The notes: generated by a model not told the origin, from the sequence alone. Shown: positions 7,978 through 16,064, counted from the first letter of the stretch. The stretch is DNA of 51,868 bases from Actinomycetes bacterium (GCA_021807655.1 JAKBCT010000001.1:1-51868), one strand, 5' to 3'. A program made the numbers and translations.

Positions 7978-8576
7978 GAGAAGTCTGGTCCTTTCGTACG
8001 ACTGCGCTTGAGTTCGTAGAATCCCGGCGTCGCGGCGACGGCGAGGACGCCGTCATAGAGTCGCCCGGCGGCTTCGCCCCGGGGCGCCGGTGTGACGACG
8101 GGGCCGAAGAACGCAACGTCACCGACGTGGATAACCGGCGTCCCGACGTCATCACCCACGGGGGCCATCCCGCGGGTGTGGCTCGCGCGCAGCAGGTCGT
8201 CGTACGTGGCGACCGAGCCCGCTTCAGCGAGGTCCGGCTCAAGGCCGACCTCGGCCAGTGATTCGGCGATCACCGCGGCGTCGAGGGTCCGACCGTCGAC
8301 GTGGTGGCGACGACCCAGGGCGCTGTACAGAGGTTCGACGACGTCGTTGCCGTGAGAAGCCTCGGCGGCGACGAGAATCCTTACTGGGGCCCACGCGCGC
8401 GCGAGCAGTTCCCGGTACTCGTCACTCACATCGCGGTGCTCGTTGAGTACCGCGAGACTCATGACGTGGAATCGCACGTCGAGGTCGCGCACGGTCGCGG
8501 CCTCCAGCAGCCACCTCGAGGTCATCCACGCCCAGGGACACACGGGGTCGACCCAGAGGTCTACCGGCTGGGTCAC
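7974..8576 (-). CDS. DsbA-fold mycothiol-dependent reductase, Rv2466c-like
   Basis: This 200-residue thioredoxin/DsbA-fold protein closely resembles M. tuberculosis Rv2466c. Shared segments include the TSRWLLE helix, FHVMSLAVLNEHRD, GEDVGTP-like GDDVGTPVIHV, VAFFGPV and FELKR-like YELKRSRT. Rv2466c is a mycothiol-dependent reductase that responds to oxidative stress. Here the active site reads C13-P-W-A16, so only the first cysteine remains, consistent with a monothiol mechanism using mycothiol. The GTG start is chosen because it overlaps the upstream stop (GTGA) and begins exactly at the conserved N-terminus; the frame is open much further upstream but only as a shadow of the M20 gene. Confidence 0.88.
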   Translation of the reverse strand: MTQPVDLWVDPVCPWAWMTSRWLLEAATVRDLDVRFHVMSLAVLNEHRDVSDEYRELLARAWAPVRILVAAEASHGNDVVEPLYSALGRRHHVDGRTLDAAVIAESLAEVGLEPDLAEAGSVATYDDLLRASHTRGMAPVGDDVGTPVIHVGDVAFFGPVVTPAPRGEAAGRLYDGVLAVAATPGFYELKRSRTKGPDFS

Positions 8577-9979
8577 GGGCGAGCACTCGCGAGGACGTAC
8601 GCTTCCAGTAGCGACGAGACGACGTTGGTCACCCGTACGGCACACGGCAGGTCCAGCATCTCGTCGATACCGTGGGCGTTCGAGTCGGGTCCGAGCACGC
8701 CGGTGGCGACGAACTGGACACCCGGGTAGCGGCGGCCGAGGGAGGCGAGGAAGGGGATCGATCCGCCTTCGCCCGTGAATCCAGCGCCGCGCCCGAAGAA
8801 GTCGATCGACGCCCGCTCGATGGCGTCGGCCAACCACGGTTCGAGCTCTGGCGCTACCCAGCCCTGGGCCGTGTTGGTTTCGCGCAGTGCGATGTGCGCA
8901 CCCTCTGGGGGGTCGCTCAGCAGCGCCCGTTCGATGGCGCCGTAGACCTCGAGCGGATCGACGGTTGGCGGGAGCCTCACGGAGAGCACCGCGCTCGTAT
9001 ACGGCCGCACGACGTTGCCGGCGATTGCGGGCTCCGGCGCGCCGCCGAGTCCGATGACCGACAGGGCCGGGTGCCACGTTTGTCGCACGAGTCGATCGGC
9101 CGCGGAGTCGCCCATGAGCCTGAGGCCATCCACCGTCGGCATCTCGGTGGCCAGCAGGTCATCGAACTCGTCGGCGAGGGACTGGGCTGCACGGGTGACT
9201 CGGTCGGGGATCGTCGCGTTGGCCTCGGGTAGGAGAATCTCGCCGGTGGCGGCGTCTTCGATGCGGTCGAGGAGCTGACGCAAGACTCGAAAGGACGACG
9301 GTACGACGCCGCTCGCGCTGCCACTGTGCTTGCCGCGCTCGAGCACGTCGATTCGAACCTCGGTGTTGACCAGTCCTCGTAAGGACGTGGTCACCCACAG
9401 ACGGTCGTAACTGACGGCGCCCGAGTCGAGGCACACGAGCAGTCGGACGTCACCGAGGGTGTCCGTGAGGTCGTCGAGATAGGCCTCGAGATCCTCACTC
9501 CCGCTCTCCTCGCTGGCCTCGATCGCGATGACGATACGCGGGTGCCCGACGTTTTCGTTCTCGAGTGCGGCGACAGCGAGACCGGCACTGAAGGTGGAGT
9601 AGCCGTCGTCGGCCACGCCGCGTGCGTACACCCGGTCGCCTCGCCTCACCGGCACGAAGGGGTCAAGTCCCTCGGACCAGTCGCCGAGGGGTGGCTGCTT
9701 GTCGAGATGGCCGTAGAGCACCACGGTGCCGTCGACGGGCGCCGTTGCCTCCAGCACCGCCGTGATCAACGGGGTGCGACCTTCGAGGTGGTTGACGCGC
9801 ACGGTCGCGTTGGGCAGGGTTGCGGAGAGCCAATCGGCGAGCAGCGTTGCGGCCCGGTCGAGTTCACCGTTAGAAGCCCACGCGGCATCGAACGACGGCG
9901 AGAGACAGGGGATGGTCGCGTAGTCGAGGAGGGTCGGCAGCGCTAAGCGCTCGAAGTCTTGAAGGGAGAGTGCGGGCAC
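8573..9979 (-). CDS. M20-family metallopeptidase (dipeptidase-like)
   Basis: This 468-residue protein has the di-zinc peptidase signature of family M20: H91-x-D93 in LYGHLDKQP, bridging Asp124 in ARGVADDG, and the catalytic Glu pair in EASEESGS (about 157-160). The lid domain lies at about 210-330. Likely activity is hydrolysis of dipeptides or N-acyl/amide substrates in the cytosol; specificity is not readable. GTG start. A TANNNT element ends seven nt before it and overlaps the stop of the upstream glycosylase gene. It is the first gene of a three-gene operon. Confidence 0.9.
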   Translation of the reverse strand: MPALSLQDFERLALPTLLDYATIPCLSPSFDAAWASNGELDRAATLLADWLSATLPNATVRVNHLEGRTPLITAVLEATAPVDGTVVLYGHLDKQPPLGDWSEGLDPFVPVRRGDRVYARGVADDGYSTFSAGLAVAALENENVGHPRIVIAIEASEESGSEDLEAYLDDLTDTLGDVRLLVCLDSGAVSYDRLWVTTSLRGLVNTEVRIDVLERGKHSGSASGVVPSSFRVLRQLLDRIEDAATGEILLPEANATIPDRVTRAAQSLADEFDDLLATEMPTVDGLRLMGDSAADRLVRQTWHPALSVIGLGGAPEPAIAGNVVRPYTSAVLSVRLPPTVDPLEVYGAIERALLSDPPEGAHIALRETNTAQGWVAPELEPWLADAIERASIDFFGRGAGFTGEGGSIPFLASLGRRYPGVQFVATGVLGPDSNAHGIDEMLDLPCAVRVTNVVSSLLEAYVLASARP

Positions 9980-9992
9980 GCAGTCGAGGTTA
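9980..9992 (-). promoter_or_regulatory. Leaderless-type -10 element of the M20 peptidase gene
   Basis: TAACCT is followed by seven bases and then the GTG start. The element overlaps the TAA stop of the glycosylase gene upstream. No ribosome-binding site is visible. Confidence 0.5.
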
Positions 9993-10613
9993 GCGGCCGG
10001 TCACCGGGCCGTCGACCACGCGCCAGCAGTAGAAGGCGACCGCGGAACGGAATCCTTCGAAGGCCGCCCCCGCGTCTCGAAGCGCTCGCTCGTCGATCAT
10101 CTCGGTGAGTCCGTGCAGTTGACTCCACCCGTTTCGCACGCCGAAGTCACCCGCCGGCCAGACGTCTCGTCTCGCCAAGGTGAACATGAGGTACATCTGA
10201 GCTGTCCAGGGTCCGATACCGCGCACGGCGGTGACTTCTCGAATGACGTCGTGGTCATCCATGTAGCCGTGCCGATCGAGTCGAATCCGCCCGTCGTGGA
10301 CGTGATTCGCCAGTTCAATCATCGCCTCGGCCTTGACCCTGGAGAGTCCGGCCGATCGCAGTCGGGTCACGTCCATCGCTCGGAGCGTCGCCACGGACGG
10401 TTCACCGTCACAGACCTCGACCACCCGGCGATGGATCGTGGTTGCCGCGGCCGTCGCGAGCAGTTGGAAGCTGATCGAGCGCACCAAGCTGGCGAAACGT
10501 TCGCTCACCGGCGCGGGCCGCGGAGCCGGCGGCGGGCCCACACGGCGAACGAGTTCGCGAAACGCCGGATCTCGACGCGCGATCAACTGTGCGACTTCAT
10601 TGCGGTTTGGCAT
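9990..10613 (-). CDS. AlkA-type DNA-3-methyladenine glycosylase
   Basis: This 207-residue HhH-GPD DNA glycosylase excises alkylated bases in base-excision repair. The helix-hairpin-helix is at about 125-138 (VRGIGPWTAQ) and the catalytic Asp156 follows in WPAGDFG. LSRVKAEAMIELA (about 90-102) is the usual upstream segment. It lacks the N-terminal domain of E. coli AlkA, as short actinobacterial members do. The ATG is chosen at MPNRNEV because a TANNNT element ends seven nt upstream; the frame stays open further only as a shadow of the LysR gene. Confidence 0.9.
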   Translation of the reverse strand: MPNRNEVAQLIARRDPAFRELVRRVGPPPAPRPAPVSERFASLVRSISFQLLATAAATTIHRRVVEVCDGEPSVATLRAMDVTRLRSAGLSRVKAEAMIELANHVHDGRIRLDRHGYMDDHDVIREVTAVRGIGPWTAQMYLMFTLARRDVWPAGDFGVRNGWSQLHGLTEMIDERALRDAGAAFEGFRSAVAFYCWRVVDGPVTGR

Positions 10614-10626
10614 TACGGCAAACCTA
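10614..10626 (-). promoter_or_regulatory. Leaderless-type -10 element of the glycosylase gene
   Basis: TAGGTT ends seven bases before the ATG and its TAG is also the stop codon of the upstream LysR gene. This suggests the glycosylase gene has its own promoter at the end of the regulator gene. Confidence 0.5.
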
Positions 10627-11532
10627 GGACGGAACGAAGACGTTGTCGGGAACGTTGGCGGTTCGCACCACTTCCTGAAGCAACCCGTGGATCGCTCGAA
10701 CCGGAGCGGCGGGGAAACCGAATCGTCGGCTGACGAGGCTGACTCTGCGTCGGTCGATGCCTTCGACGTGAATGGCCACGAAGTTGCTGCGCAGGTGCTG
10801 CGAGAGCATCGTGGCGGGCAGAATCGATGGCCCGTAACCGTCAAAGGTCAGGGACGCGATCGTACGGAGCCCGTCGAGTTCGATGATCGGCTGCAGGGAG
10901 ACGCCGTGACTCTCGGCGGCCTCGTCGATCTCTCGTCGCAACGGTGTCCCCTGAAGGGGGAGCAGCAGTTCCAGCGTCGCCAGCGTGGTGAAATCCACGC
11001 TCCGTTGACCGGCCAGCACGTGCTCGCGGGGCACGATCAGCACCAGGTCCTCGCTGAACAGGTCGACGTCGGAAAGTTCGGGCGCGAAGACCGGCCAGGC
11101 CAGCACGGCGAGGTCGAGTTGCCCATTCACCACTCGGGGCTCGAGGGCCGAGTTCGTCCCCTCGCTGATTCGAATGGCGATGTGGGCGAACGAACGGCGC
11201 TGGGCTTCGATGAGTAGCGGCACGATCCATCGTCCCGCCGTACCGATCATGCCGAGGTTGACCTCGCCGCGGATATCGGCGTTCAGTTCGGAGACGTCCG
11301 CGGCAATCGCGTTCAGTTCGATGAGGATGCGTCGCGCGCGGTGCAGGACCACGGAGCCGGACTCGGTAATGAAGCCGGTCGTCCGGTCGACCAGCTCGGA
11401 GCCGAGTTCTGCCTCGAGCCGAGCGATTCGATTCGAGATATTGGACTGAACCGTACCCAGCGCGTCCGCAGCGCTCGAAAAAGTGCCGTGATCAGCGATG
11501 CCGATGAGCGCCTCTAGTTGGCGAATTTCCAT
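10624..11532 (-). CDS. LysR-family transcriptional regulator
   Basis: This 302-residue LTTR has the canonical N-terminal winged helix-turn-helix (residues 1-60, MEIRQLEALIGIADHGTFSSAA), a linker helix and a periplasmic-binding-like effector domain. The start is placed at MEIRQ rather than an ATG 33 nt upstream, because a perfect TATAAT lies six nt before it and LysR proteins begin at this point. LTTRs usually control a divergent gene, but none is adjacent; the next plus-strand gene is more than 500 nt away. An imperfect palindrome over its own start suggests autoregulation. Effector unknown. Confidence 0.88.
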   Translation of the reverse strand: MEIRQLEALIGIADHGTFSSAADALGTVQSNISNRIARLEAELGSELVDRTTGFITESGSVVLHRARRILIELNAIAADVSELNADIRGEVNLGMIGTAGRWIVPLLIEAQRRSFAHIAIRISEGTNSALEPRVVNGQLDLAVLAWPVFAPELSDVDLFSEDLVLIVPREHVLAGQRSVDFTTLATLELLLPLQGTPLRREIDEAAESHGVSLQPIIELDGLRTIASLTFDGYGPSILPATMLSQHLRSNFVAIHVEGIDRRRVSLVSRRFGFPAAPVRAIHGLLQEVVRTANVPDNVFVPS

Positions 11533-11544
11533 ATATCTATTATA
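11533..11544 (-). promoter_or_regulatory. Leaderless promoter of the LysR gene
   Basis: A consensus TATAAT is followed by six bases (AGATAT) and the ATG, so the mRNA should begin at the start codon. No clear -35 was found. The element lies inside the imperfect palindrome listed separately. Confidence 0.65.
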
Positions 11545-11550
11545 GAGATA
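11534..11550. promoter_or_regulatory. AT-rich imperfect palindrome at the LysR promoter
   Basis: TATCTATTATAGAGATA is a near-palindrome with 7-base arms (TATCTAT against TATCTCT, one mismatch). It covers the -10 region of the regulator, the expected place for an autoregulatory LysR site. It is strikingly AT-rich against its GC-rich surroundings. Confidence 0.4.
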
Positions 11551-11565
11551 GGAAGTATCCCTCAT

Positions 11566-12056
11566 ATCGTGTTGATGAATGACCCCCGACTTGGCATACT
11601 GGTCTCAGCCTGTTTACAACGAACCCCCCCTCGAAGTAAGCCAAGGTTTTGCAAAAGGACCAACCACCCCCCCGGTTGGTCCTTTTGCGTATTCCGGCGC
11701 AGTTTGATGGCGCGATACGCCTTCGATACGGGCACGTCGGCCCGAACGCGATGAAGTTCACCCCCGTGACGTGGATAAACGGTCTCGAGGCGGCGCCTCA
11801 GGCACTCTGGTCGACTAGTGGATGCGGCGATGGAGCGTCAGGTGACAAGGGTCCAGTGGGTTGGTCCGCATCTCAGAACTGCTCCGCGTTGCGTTGTTTA
11901 CCCCGCCACCGAACACCGGCGAGATTGCAGGAACGCGTGTTCGAACGCTTTGATGTCGCAGGGATACTGGACCGCGAGGGCGCTACGCAACCCACGCGAA
12001 CGGCGAGCGGGGACGGGTCCGTGGACCGAACGGGCCGCGTGCTCTGATCGGGTTGT
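11566..12056. other. Gene-poor intergenic region of about 490 nt
   Basis: No reading frame here has recognisable protein features. Plus-strand frames of 78-132 codons exist, but their translations are low-complexity or unconvincing. The region holds a strong 15-bp hairpin near 11651-11688 and a LexA-like 12-mer at 11931-11942, both listed separately. It separates the LysR gene and murT, which are transcribed away from each other. Confidence 0.6.
11651..11688. terminator. Strong bidirectional-terminator-like hairpin with no gene to terminate
   Basis: Two perfect 15-base complementary arms (GCAAAAGGACCAACC / GGTTGGTCCTTTTGC) surround an 8-nt C-rich loop. The AAAA-stem-TTTT layout is typical of a bidirectional intrinsic terminator. 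Both flanking genes point away from it, so it may end a small RNA, or belong to a lost gene, or act as another structured element. Confidence 0.6.
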
Positions 12057-12068
12057 TAGCGTGAGGAG
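12057..12068 (+). promoter_or_regulatory. Leaderless-type -10 element of murT
   Basis: TAGCGT is followed by six bases (GAGGAG) and the ATG. The purine-rich six bases look like a ribosome-binding site but sit directly against the start codon, too close to work as one. Confidence 0.5.
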
Positions 12069-13277
12069 ATGGCGATTTGGCGCACTGTTCGACTTCGAAT
12101 CGCGACGACGGCGGTGGCTCTTATCAATTGGATCTCACTGCGAACTGGTCGGGGCAGCGGGACCGTTATCGGCGGGACGGCGGGCCTCGCTCTAGCGCCC
12201 GAATTACTGGCATCGCTCGCCGAAAACCGACGCGTCATCCTGGTGACCGGGACAAATGGCAAGACCACGACGACCGCGCTGGTCGTCGCCGGATGGGGCG
12301 CGGAGGTCGCATCCAACGACACGGGCGCCAACATGCCCGCCGGACTCGTTGCCGCGTTGGTGCGAAGCCGGGCTCCGCGGGCCGTCCTCGAATGCGATGA
12401 GGCGTGGTTGGGCGCGAGCGTAGCGGCGACGCGTCCCGCGGTCATCGTGGTGCTCAACCTTTCGCGTGACCAACTCGACCGAGCGAGCGAGGTACGTCAG
12501 ATCGCCGAGCGCTGGCGGGCGGTCTTTGCCATGGACGAGTCGGGCGACTCGCTCATCGTGGCGAACGCGCTCGATCCCTTGGTCGTCTACGCCGCGTCTG
12601 GGGCACCCAACGTTCGTTGGTGTGCGCCACCCACGACCTGGATCGCCGACACCATGTCCTGTCCGCGCTGCACCGCACCGCTCCATCGGACCGAGGATCG
12701 GTGGTGGTGCGAGTGCGGGCTGGCCCAACCGACCCCCACCTCGTATCTCGAGGGCGACAGCGCGGTGATCGGATCCGAGCGGGTAGAAGTCCCCCAGGTG
12801 CTGCCGGGTCTGTTTAACCGAGGTAATGCCCTGATGGCGATGACGGCACTGGCGGCGGTCGGTGTCGATCTCGGCCGTGCGGCGTCACGGATGGCCGCAG
12901 TGGGTGAGGTGGCCGGACGCTACGCGCTGAGACGGATCGACGGACAGGTCGTGCGCCTGCTGCTCGCGAAGAACCCCGCCGGCTTTGCGGCGATGCTCGA
13001 GGGTATGGAGGGCTCAGGCGACGTGTGGGTCGCCATCAACGCGAGACTGGCCGACGGTCACGACCCGTCGTGGCTCTACGACGTGCCGTTCGAGGCGCTG
13101 CGCGGTCGACGCGTGCGGTGTCTGGGCGATCGCCGACTCGATCTGGCGACACGACTCTGGTACGCCGGGGTCGAGTCGTACGTCGACGAGGAGCCAACAC
13201 TCGACGGCCGGGTCGTAGACGTACTCGCGAACTACACCGCGTTCAGCGATCTACTCAGGGATTCCCAGCCGTGTTGA
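12069..13277 (+). CDS. murT: Lipid II isoglutaminyl synthase, Mur ligase subunit
   Basis: This 402-residue Mur-ligase-like protein, with GatD, amidates the D-Glu of lipid II to D-isoglutamine. The ATP-binding loop GTNGKTTTT is at 61-69, and NLSRDQLDR (about 130) is a family motif. A zinc-ribbon insertion carries C198-x2-C201 and C214-x-C216; the second pair is spaced CxC where CxxC is usual. The C-terminal DUF1727-like domain follows (from about 290). It overlaps gatD. It acts at the inner face of the membrane on lipid-linked precursor. Confidence 0.92.
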   Translation: MAIWRTVRLRIATTAVALINWISLRTGRGSGTVIGGTAGLALAPELLASLAENRRVILVTGTNGKTTTTALVVAGWGAEVASNDTGANMPAGLVAALVRSRAPRAVLECDEAWLGASVAATRPAVIVVLNLSRDQLDRASEVRQIAERWRAVFAMDESGDSLIVANALDPLVVYAASGAPNVRWCAPPTTWIADTMSCPRCTAPLHRTEDRWWCECGLAQPTPTSYLEGDSAVIGSERVEVPQVLPGLFNRGNALMAMTALAAVGVDLGRAASRMAAVGEVAGRYALRRIDGQVVRLLLAKNPAGFAAMLEGMEGSGDVWVAINARLADGHDPSWLYDVPFEALRGRRVRCLGDRRLDLATRLWYAGVESYVDEEPTLDGRVVDVLANYTAFSDLLRDSQPC

Positions 13278-13963
13278 GGGTCGTTCAGGTGTACCCCGAG
13301 CTCTTAGGCACCTACGGTGACGGCGGCAACGGACTCGTGCTTAGCGAGCGGGCACGACGCCGCGGCGTCGACGTCGAGTTGGTCCGTGCCGGAATGGATG
13401 ACCGGCTCCCGGTCGGCGACGTCTACTTGCTCGGCGGGGGAGAAGACGGACCTCAACGATTGGCGGTCGCGTTACTGCGAGAGGCGGAGTTCTCCAAGCA
13501 CGTGGATGACGGCGCCATGGTGTTCGCGGTGTGCGCTGGTCTGCAGATGCTTGGAACGAGTTTTAGCGTGCAGGGAGACGACCAATACGTGGGCCTTGGA
13601 CTCGTCGACGCCGTGACGACGCGCGCACCGGCTCGCGCCGTTGGCGACCTCGTGACCACGGTCGAGGGCATCACAATGGTGGGCTTTGAGAATCACGGTG
13701 GTGAAACCACGATCGGCGCGGGCGTCAAGCCCTTTGCGTCGGTCGTGCACGGTCGGGGCAACGACGGACGCGTCGACGGGTTCCGATCGGGGCGGATATG
13801 GGCGACCTACGCCCACGGCCCCGTCCTCGCGCTCAATCCGTGGCTCGCCGACGCCGTGTTGGTCGAAGCATTAGGTCTCGGAGAACTGGCGCCGCTCGAT
13901 TCGGTCGCAGACCGTCTCTACGAAACGAGGTGCCAGGCGCTCATGAAGCGGTCGGCCGATTGA
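13271..13963 (+). CDS. gatD: Lipid II isoglutaminyl synthase, glutamine amidotransferase subunit
   Basis: This 230-residue CobQ-like amidotransferase feeds ammonia to MurT. The nucleophile is Cys88 in FAVCAGLQMLG and the catalytic His182 lies in TYAHGP, matching C94/H189 of pneumococcal GatD. GTG at the given start overlaps murT by 7 nt; a TTG three bases on (TTGA overlap) is an alternative. Much of the frame upstream is a shadow of murT. The 3' end overlaps the convergent acyltransferase gene by 23 nt. Confidence 0.9.
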   Translation: MLRVVQVYPELLGTYGDGGNGLVLSERARRRGVDVELVRAGMDDRLPVGDVYLLGGGEDGPQRLAVALLREAEFSKHVDDGAMVFAVCAGLQMLGTSFSVQGDDQYVGLGLVDAVTTRAPARAVGDLVTTVEGITMVGFENHGGETTIGAGVKPFASVVHGRGNDGRVDGFRSGRIWATYAHGPVLALNPWLADAVLVEALGLGELAPLDSVADRLYETRCQALMKRSAD

Positions 13964-14678
13964 TTCCTAGGTCGTGATCGCCACTGACCTCTTGACCTAG
14001 CTGCACGACGGCGTCTTCGATTCGCGCTCCAAAACGGCGGATCGACTCACCGTCGCCAGAGGTGACTGGGGCGCCGAAGGCGACGACCACGTGGTGGCGA
14101 CGACGGTTGGGCGCGTTGACGAATCGAGGGGCCTTGGCGTACTTGGGTCCGCGAAGGAGGCCGGCTTCGTGAACGTAGGTCGGAATGACGGTCGCCTTGG
14201 CGCGCTCCGCGAGGTACGCGGCACCTCCCTTGAATTCCTGGATTGCTCCGTCGGGCGTTCGACCGCCCTCGGGATAGATGAGGAGGTTCCATCGGTCCTC
14301 GACCAGCTCGAGCGCCTGCTGGGCGCTGCGTCGATTCACGCGTTGGCGATCAATCGGGATCGCGTTGAACATCAGCACTGTTTTGAAGGCCTTTCGCCGG
14401 TCCATGAAGAAACTGTCCATGGCGGCCGCGACCACGGTGCGCCGACGGATTTTGGCGGGCAAGGCGCTGAGAATCAGTGGCGTATCGAGATTGCTGGTGT
14501 GGTTGGCGACGAAGATGAACGGGCCCGCTGCGGCGATATTTTCGACTCCGCGGGTTTCGAGCGTCGACATGTACCGCACGTACGGGCCGAGGAAGACTCG
14601 ATGGATGAGTTCGCGCACGAAGCGGGTGCGATAGCGCCTGCCCCACGCCGTTGAATAGTCAAGTCCCAGTTCGGCCAT
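13941..14678 (-). CDS. PlsC-family 1-acyl-glycerol-3-phosphate acyltransferase
   Basis: This 245-residue acyltransferase has the HX4D catalytic motif H60-TSNL-D65, followed by the IYPEGGRTPDG motif III near residue 135. Such enzymes esterify lysophosphatidate or related glycerolipids at the membrane face. It is a shorter, soluble-looking member with a hydrophobic N-terminal region. It follows the membrane-protein gene on the same strand by only 3 nt and is probably cotranscribed with it. The exact acceptor is unknown. Confidence 0.85.
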   Translation of the reverse strand: MAELGLDYSTAWGRRYRTRFVRELIHRVFLGPYVRYMSTLETRGVENIAAAGPFIFVANHTSNLDTPLILSALPAKIRRRTVVAAAMDSFFMDRRKAFKTVLMFNAIPIDRQRVNRRSAQQALELVEDRWNLLIYPEGGRTPDGAIQEFKGGAAYLAERAKATVIPTYVHEAGLLRGPKYAKAPRFVNAPNRRRHHVVVAFGAPVTSGDGESIRRFGARIEDAVVQLGQEVSGDHDLGINRPTAS

Positions 14679-14681
14679 GGA

Positions 14682-15311
14682 CTATCGGCGGCGGGGTCGC
14701 TGCTTAGGGGTGTAACGCTTGGACGGGGCGGGCACGCCTCGACTCGGTCCGTCAGCCGTTGGCGTTCTCGATCCGCTGGCGCGGGCGGCCTTGCGTGCTT
14801 GGGCCATCTCTCGAGCGCGCTTTGATGAACCCGAGAATGATGCGTCGCCGTACTTCTGGAGGCGGAACGCGCGAACGACTAACCAGCCGCCGACGAGCAG
14901 GAAGGGAAGTCCGGCAACCCCGAGGGCCAGTCCCATGATCAGAGCGGCGGTCGCGACGCCAGCGCGCTTGCGGCGGTACGAGAAGAAGACGACCGCTGCA
15001 CCGAGGACGATTATTTCAAGGAATTGGGGCAACCAATCCGATGGGTGGGTGAGGTGGGTGTACTGACAGATGTTGTGAACCAGGTGATAGTTCGCTGGGC
15101 ACGTCTTTGCCGACGTGAGTTTCGCGGTGTTCGTAACCAGTGTGTTCTTGAAGAGGTGCGGGACGATGACCGCGGCGAGGGCGCCGGCGACGAATCCGCC
15201 AATGTAACCAACTTTCTGCTCAAGCGAATCGAGCCCCAGAATGACACTGCGCGGGACTGCGGAAGGACGCCGCGACCTGCGTGACGGAGGGGTTTCGGTT
15301 GAGTCGGTCAC
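14682..15311 (-). CDS. Membrane protein of unknown function
   Basis: I do not recognise this 209-residue protein. The visible plan is a polar N-terminus, a hydrophobic helix near 35-50, a short extracytoplasmic loop with two cysteines (TCPANYHLVHNICQYTHL), two further helices near 95-145 and a basic Ser/Arg/Pro-rich C-terminal tail. The GTG start (VTDSTE) is preferred over an upstream ATG because a TATCCT element ends six nt before it. It heads a two-gene unit with the PlsC-like acyltransferase, so a lipid or envelope role is plausible but unproven. Confidence 0.7.
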   Translation of the reverse strand: MTDSTETPPSRRSRRPSAVPRSVILGLDSLEQKVGYIGGFVAGALAAVIVPHLFKNTLVTNTAKLTSAKTCPANYHLVHNICQYTHLTHPSDWLPQFLEIIVLGAAVVFFSYRRKRAGVATAALIMGLALGVAGLPFLLVGGWLVVRAFRLQKYGDASFSGSSKRAREMAQARKAARASGSRTPTADGPSRGVPAPSKRYTPKQRPRRR

Positions 15312-15323
15312 ACGTGCAGGATA
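15312..15323 (-). promoter_or_regulatory. Leaderless-type -10 element of the membrane-protein gene
   Basis: TATCCT is followed by six bases (GCACGT) and a GTG start codon. This is what fixes the start of the downstream gene; no -35 is clear. Confidence 0.5.
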
Positions 15324-15380
15324 CAACGCGGCGGATTCTGGAATTATCTGGACAGTTCGAAGCGGTAGCATTGAGCGTCC

Positions 15381-15454
15381 GGGCGCTTAGCTCAGTTGGT
15401 TAGAGCGCAGCCTTCACACGGCTGAGGTCACAGGTTCGAGTCCTGTAGCGCCCA
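15381..15454 (+). tRNA. tRNA-Val (anticodon CAC)
   Basis: The 74-nt cloverleaf folds fully: a 7-bp acceptor (GGGCGCT/AGCGCCC), D-arm GCTC/GAGC, anticodon arm CAGCC/GGCTG with loop TTCACAC, and T-arm ACAGG/CCTGT with TTCGAGT loop. The anticodon CAC is at 15415-15417 and reads GUG. CCA is not encoded; the discriminator A is followed by CTCC. It is isolated from other RNA genes and flanks the toxin-antitoxin region. Confidence 0.97.
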
Positions 15455-15677
15455 CTCCGGTGAAGAGCGAGTTCGACATCGAGGCGTGATGTCGCGGCCT
15501 TAGTCGCGAGGTTTGGCGTCGCCGTCACTTACGAATCGCCTTGGTACGGTGCGACCTGACTTGACGCCGACGTCGTCGTGCACCGTGGTAACCCAAATGG
15601 GCCGACCAAGTATCTCGGATCGTGTGATCAGAACGTGGCCGCAAGTATCGAGGCCCAACCGATGGCACTTGCTCGGT
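15455..15677. other. Intergenic stretch between tRNA-Val and the toxin gene
   Basis: I see no gene in this 223-nt stretch. A weak hairpin (TCGCG, 8-nt loop, CGCGA) lies about 45 nt after the tRNA. I found no duplicated tRNA 3' end that would mark an integrated element. Confidence 0.5.
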
Positions 15678-16064
15678 TCAAGGTTTCATTCTCGCTATCT
15701 CTTCGAGACGGAGTCGACCGGCAATTACCTCGACGTCCAGTTGCGAGCTGGCGACGTCGTAGACGAGCTCGAATGCTTCGTCGTCGGTGAGTTGCGGGGC
15801 TGTCGCGTTGAGATCGCAGAATACGACCGTGCTCAGCCACGCGAGTCGCTTGTTGCCATCCACGAGGGCGTGGTTCTTGGTCATCGACTGCAGGAGCGCA
15901 GCGGCCTTGAGGCTGATCGTTGCGTAGGCGTCCTCACCAAAGGCACTGGACCTGGGCCGGTTGACCGCCGAGTCCAACAGTCCAACATCACGAACCGGAC
16001 CGATTCCAAGAATCCGAACCATCATGATGATGTCCTCGAGTTCGAGGTATTCGATTTCGCTCAT
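15678..16064 (-). CDS. Doc-type Fic-domain toxin
   Basis: This 128-residue Fic/Doc protein carries the motif H65-ALVDGNK-R73, with catalytic His65 and the phosphate-binding GNKR. Doc toxins phosphorylate EF-Tu and block translation. The length matches P1 Doc (126 residues). The gene overlaps its upstream antitoxin by 4 nt (ATGA), the classical toxin-antitoxin coupling. The partner is a ribbon-helix-helix protein rather than Phd-like. All catalytic residues are intact, so the module is probably active. Confidence 0.9.
   Translation of the reverse strand: MSEIEYLELEDIIMMVRILGIGPVRDVGLLDSAVNRPRSSAFGEDAYATISLKAAALLQSMTKNHALVDGNKRLAWLSTVVFCDLNATAPQLTDDEAFELVYDVASSQLDVEVIAGRLRLEEIARMKP

Noticed and set aside
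8577..9077. Long N-terminal extension of the Rv2466c-like frame
   Set aside because: The extension is a shadow of the M20 peptidase on the same strand; the conserved protein begins at the GTG overlapping the M20 stop.
10614..10844. N-terminal extension of the glycosylase frame
   Set aside because: It lies wholly within the LysR gene and lacks the family's pattern; the AlkA-type sequence begins at MPNRNEV.
11649..12047. Plus-strand open frame of 132 codons in the LysR-murT gap
   Set aside because: Its product shows no domain-like pattern, it begins inside the strong hairpin, and there is no ribosome-binding site or promoter at its start.
13025..13270. N-terminal extension of the gatD frame
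   Set aside because: It lies inside murT, is arginine-rich and shows no homology pattern; GatD starts near VLRVVQVYPE.
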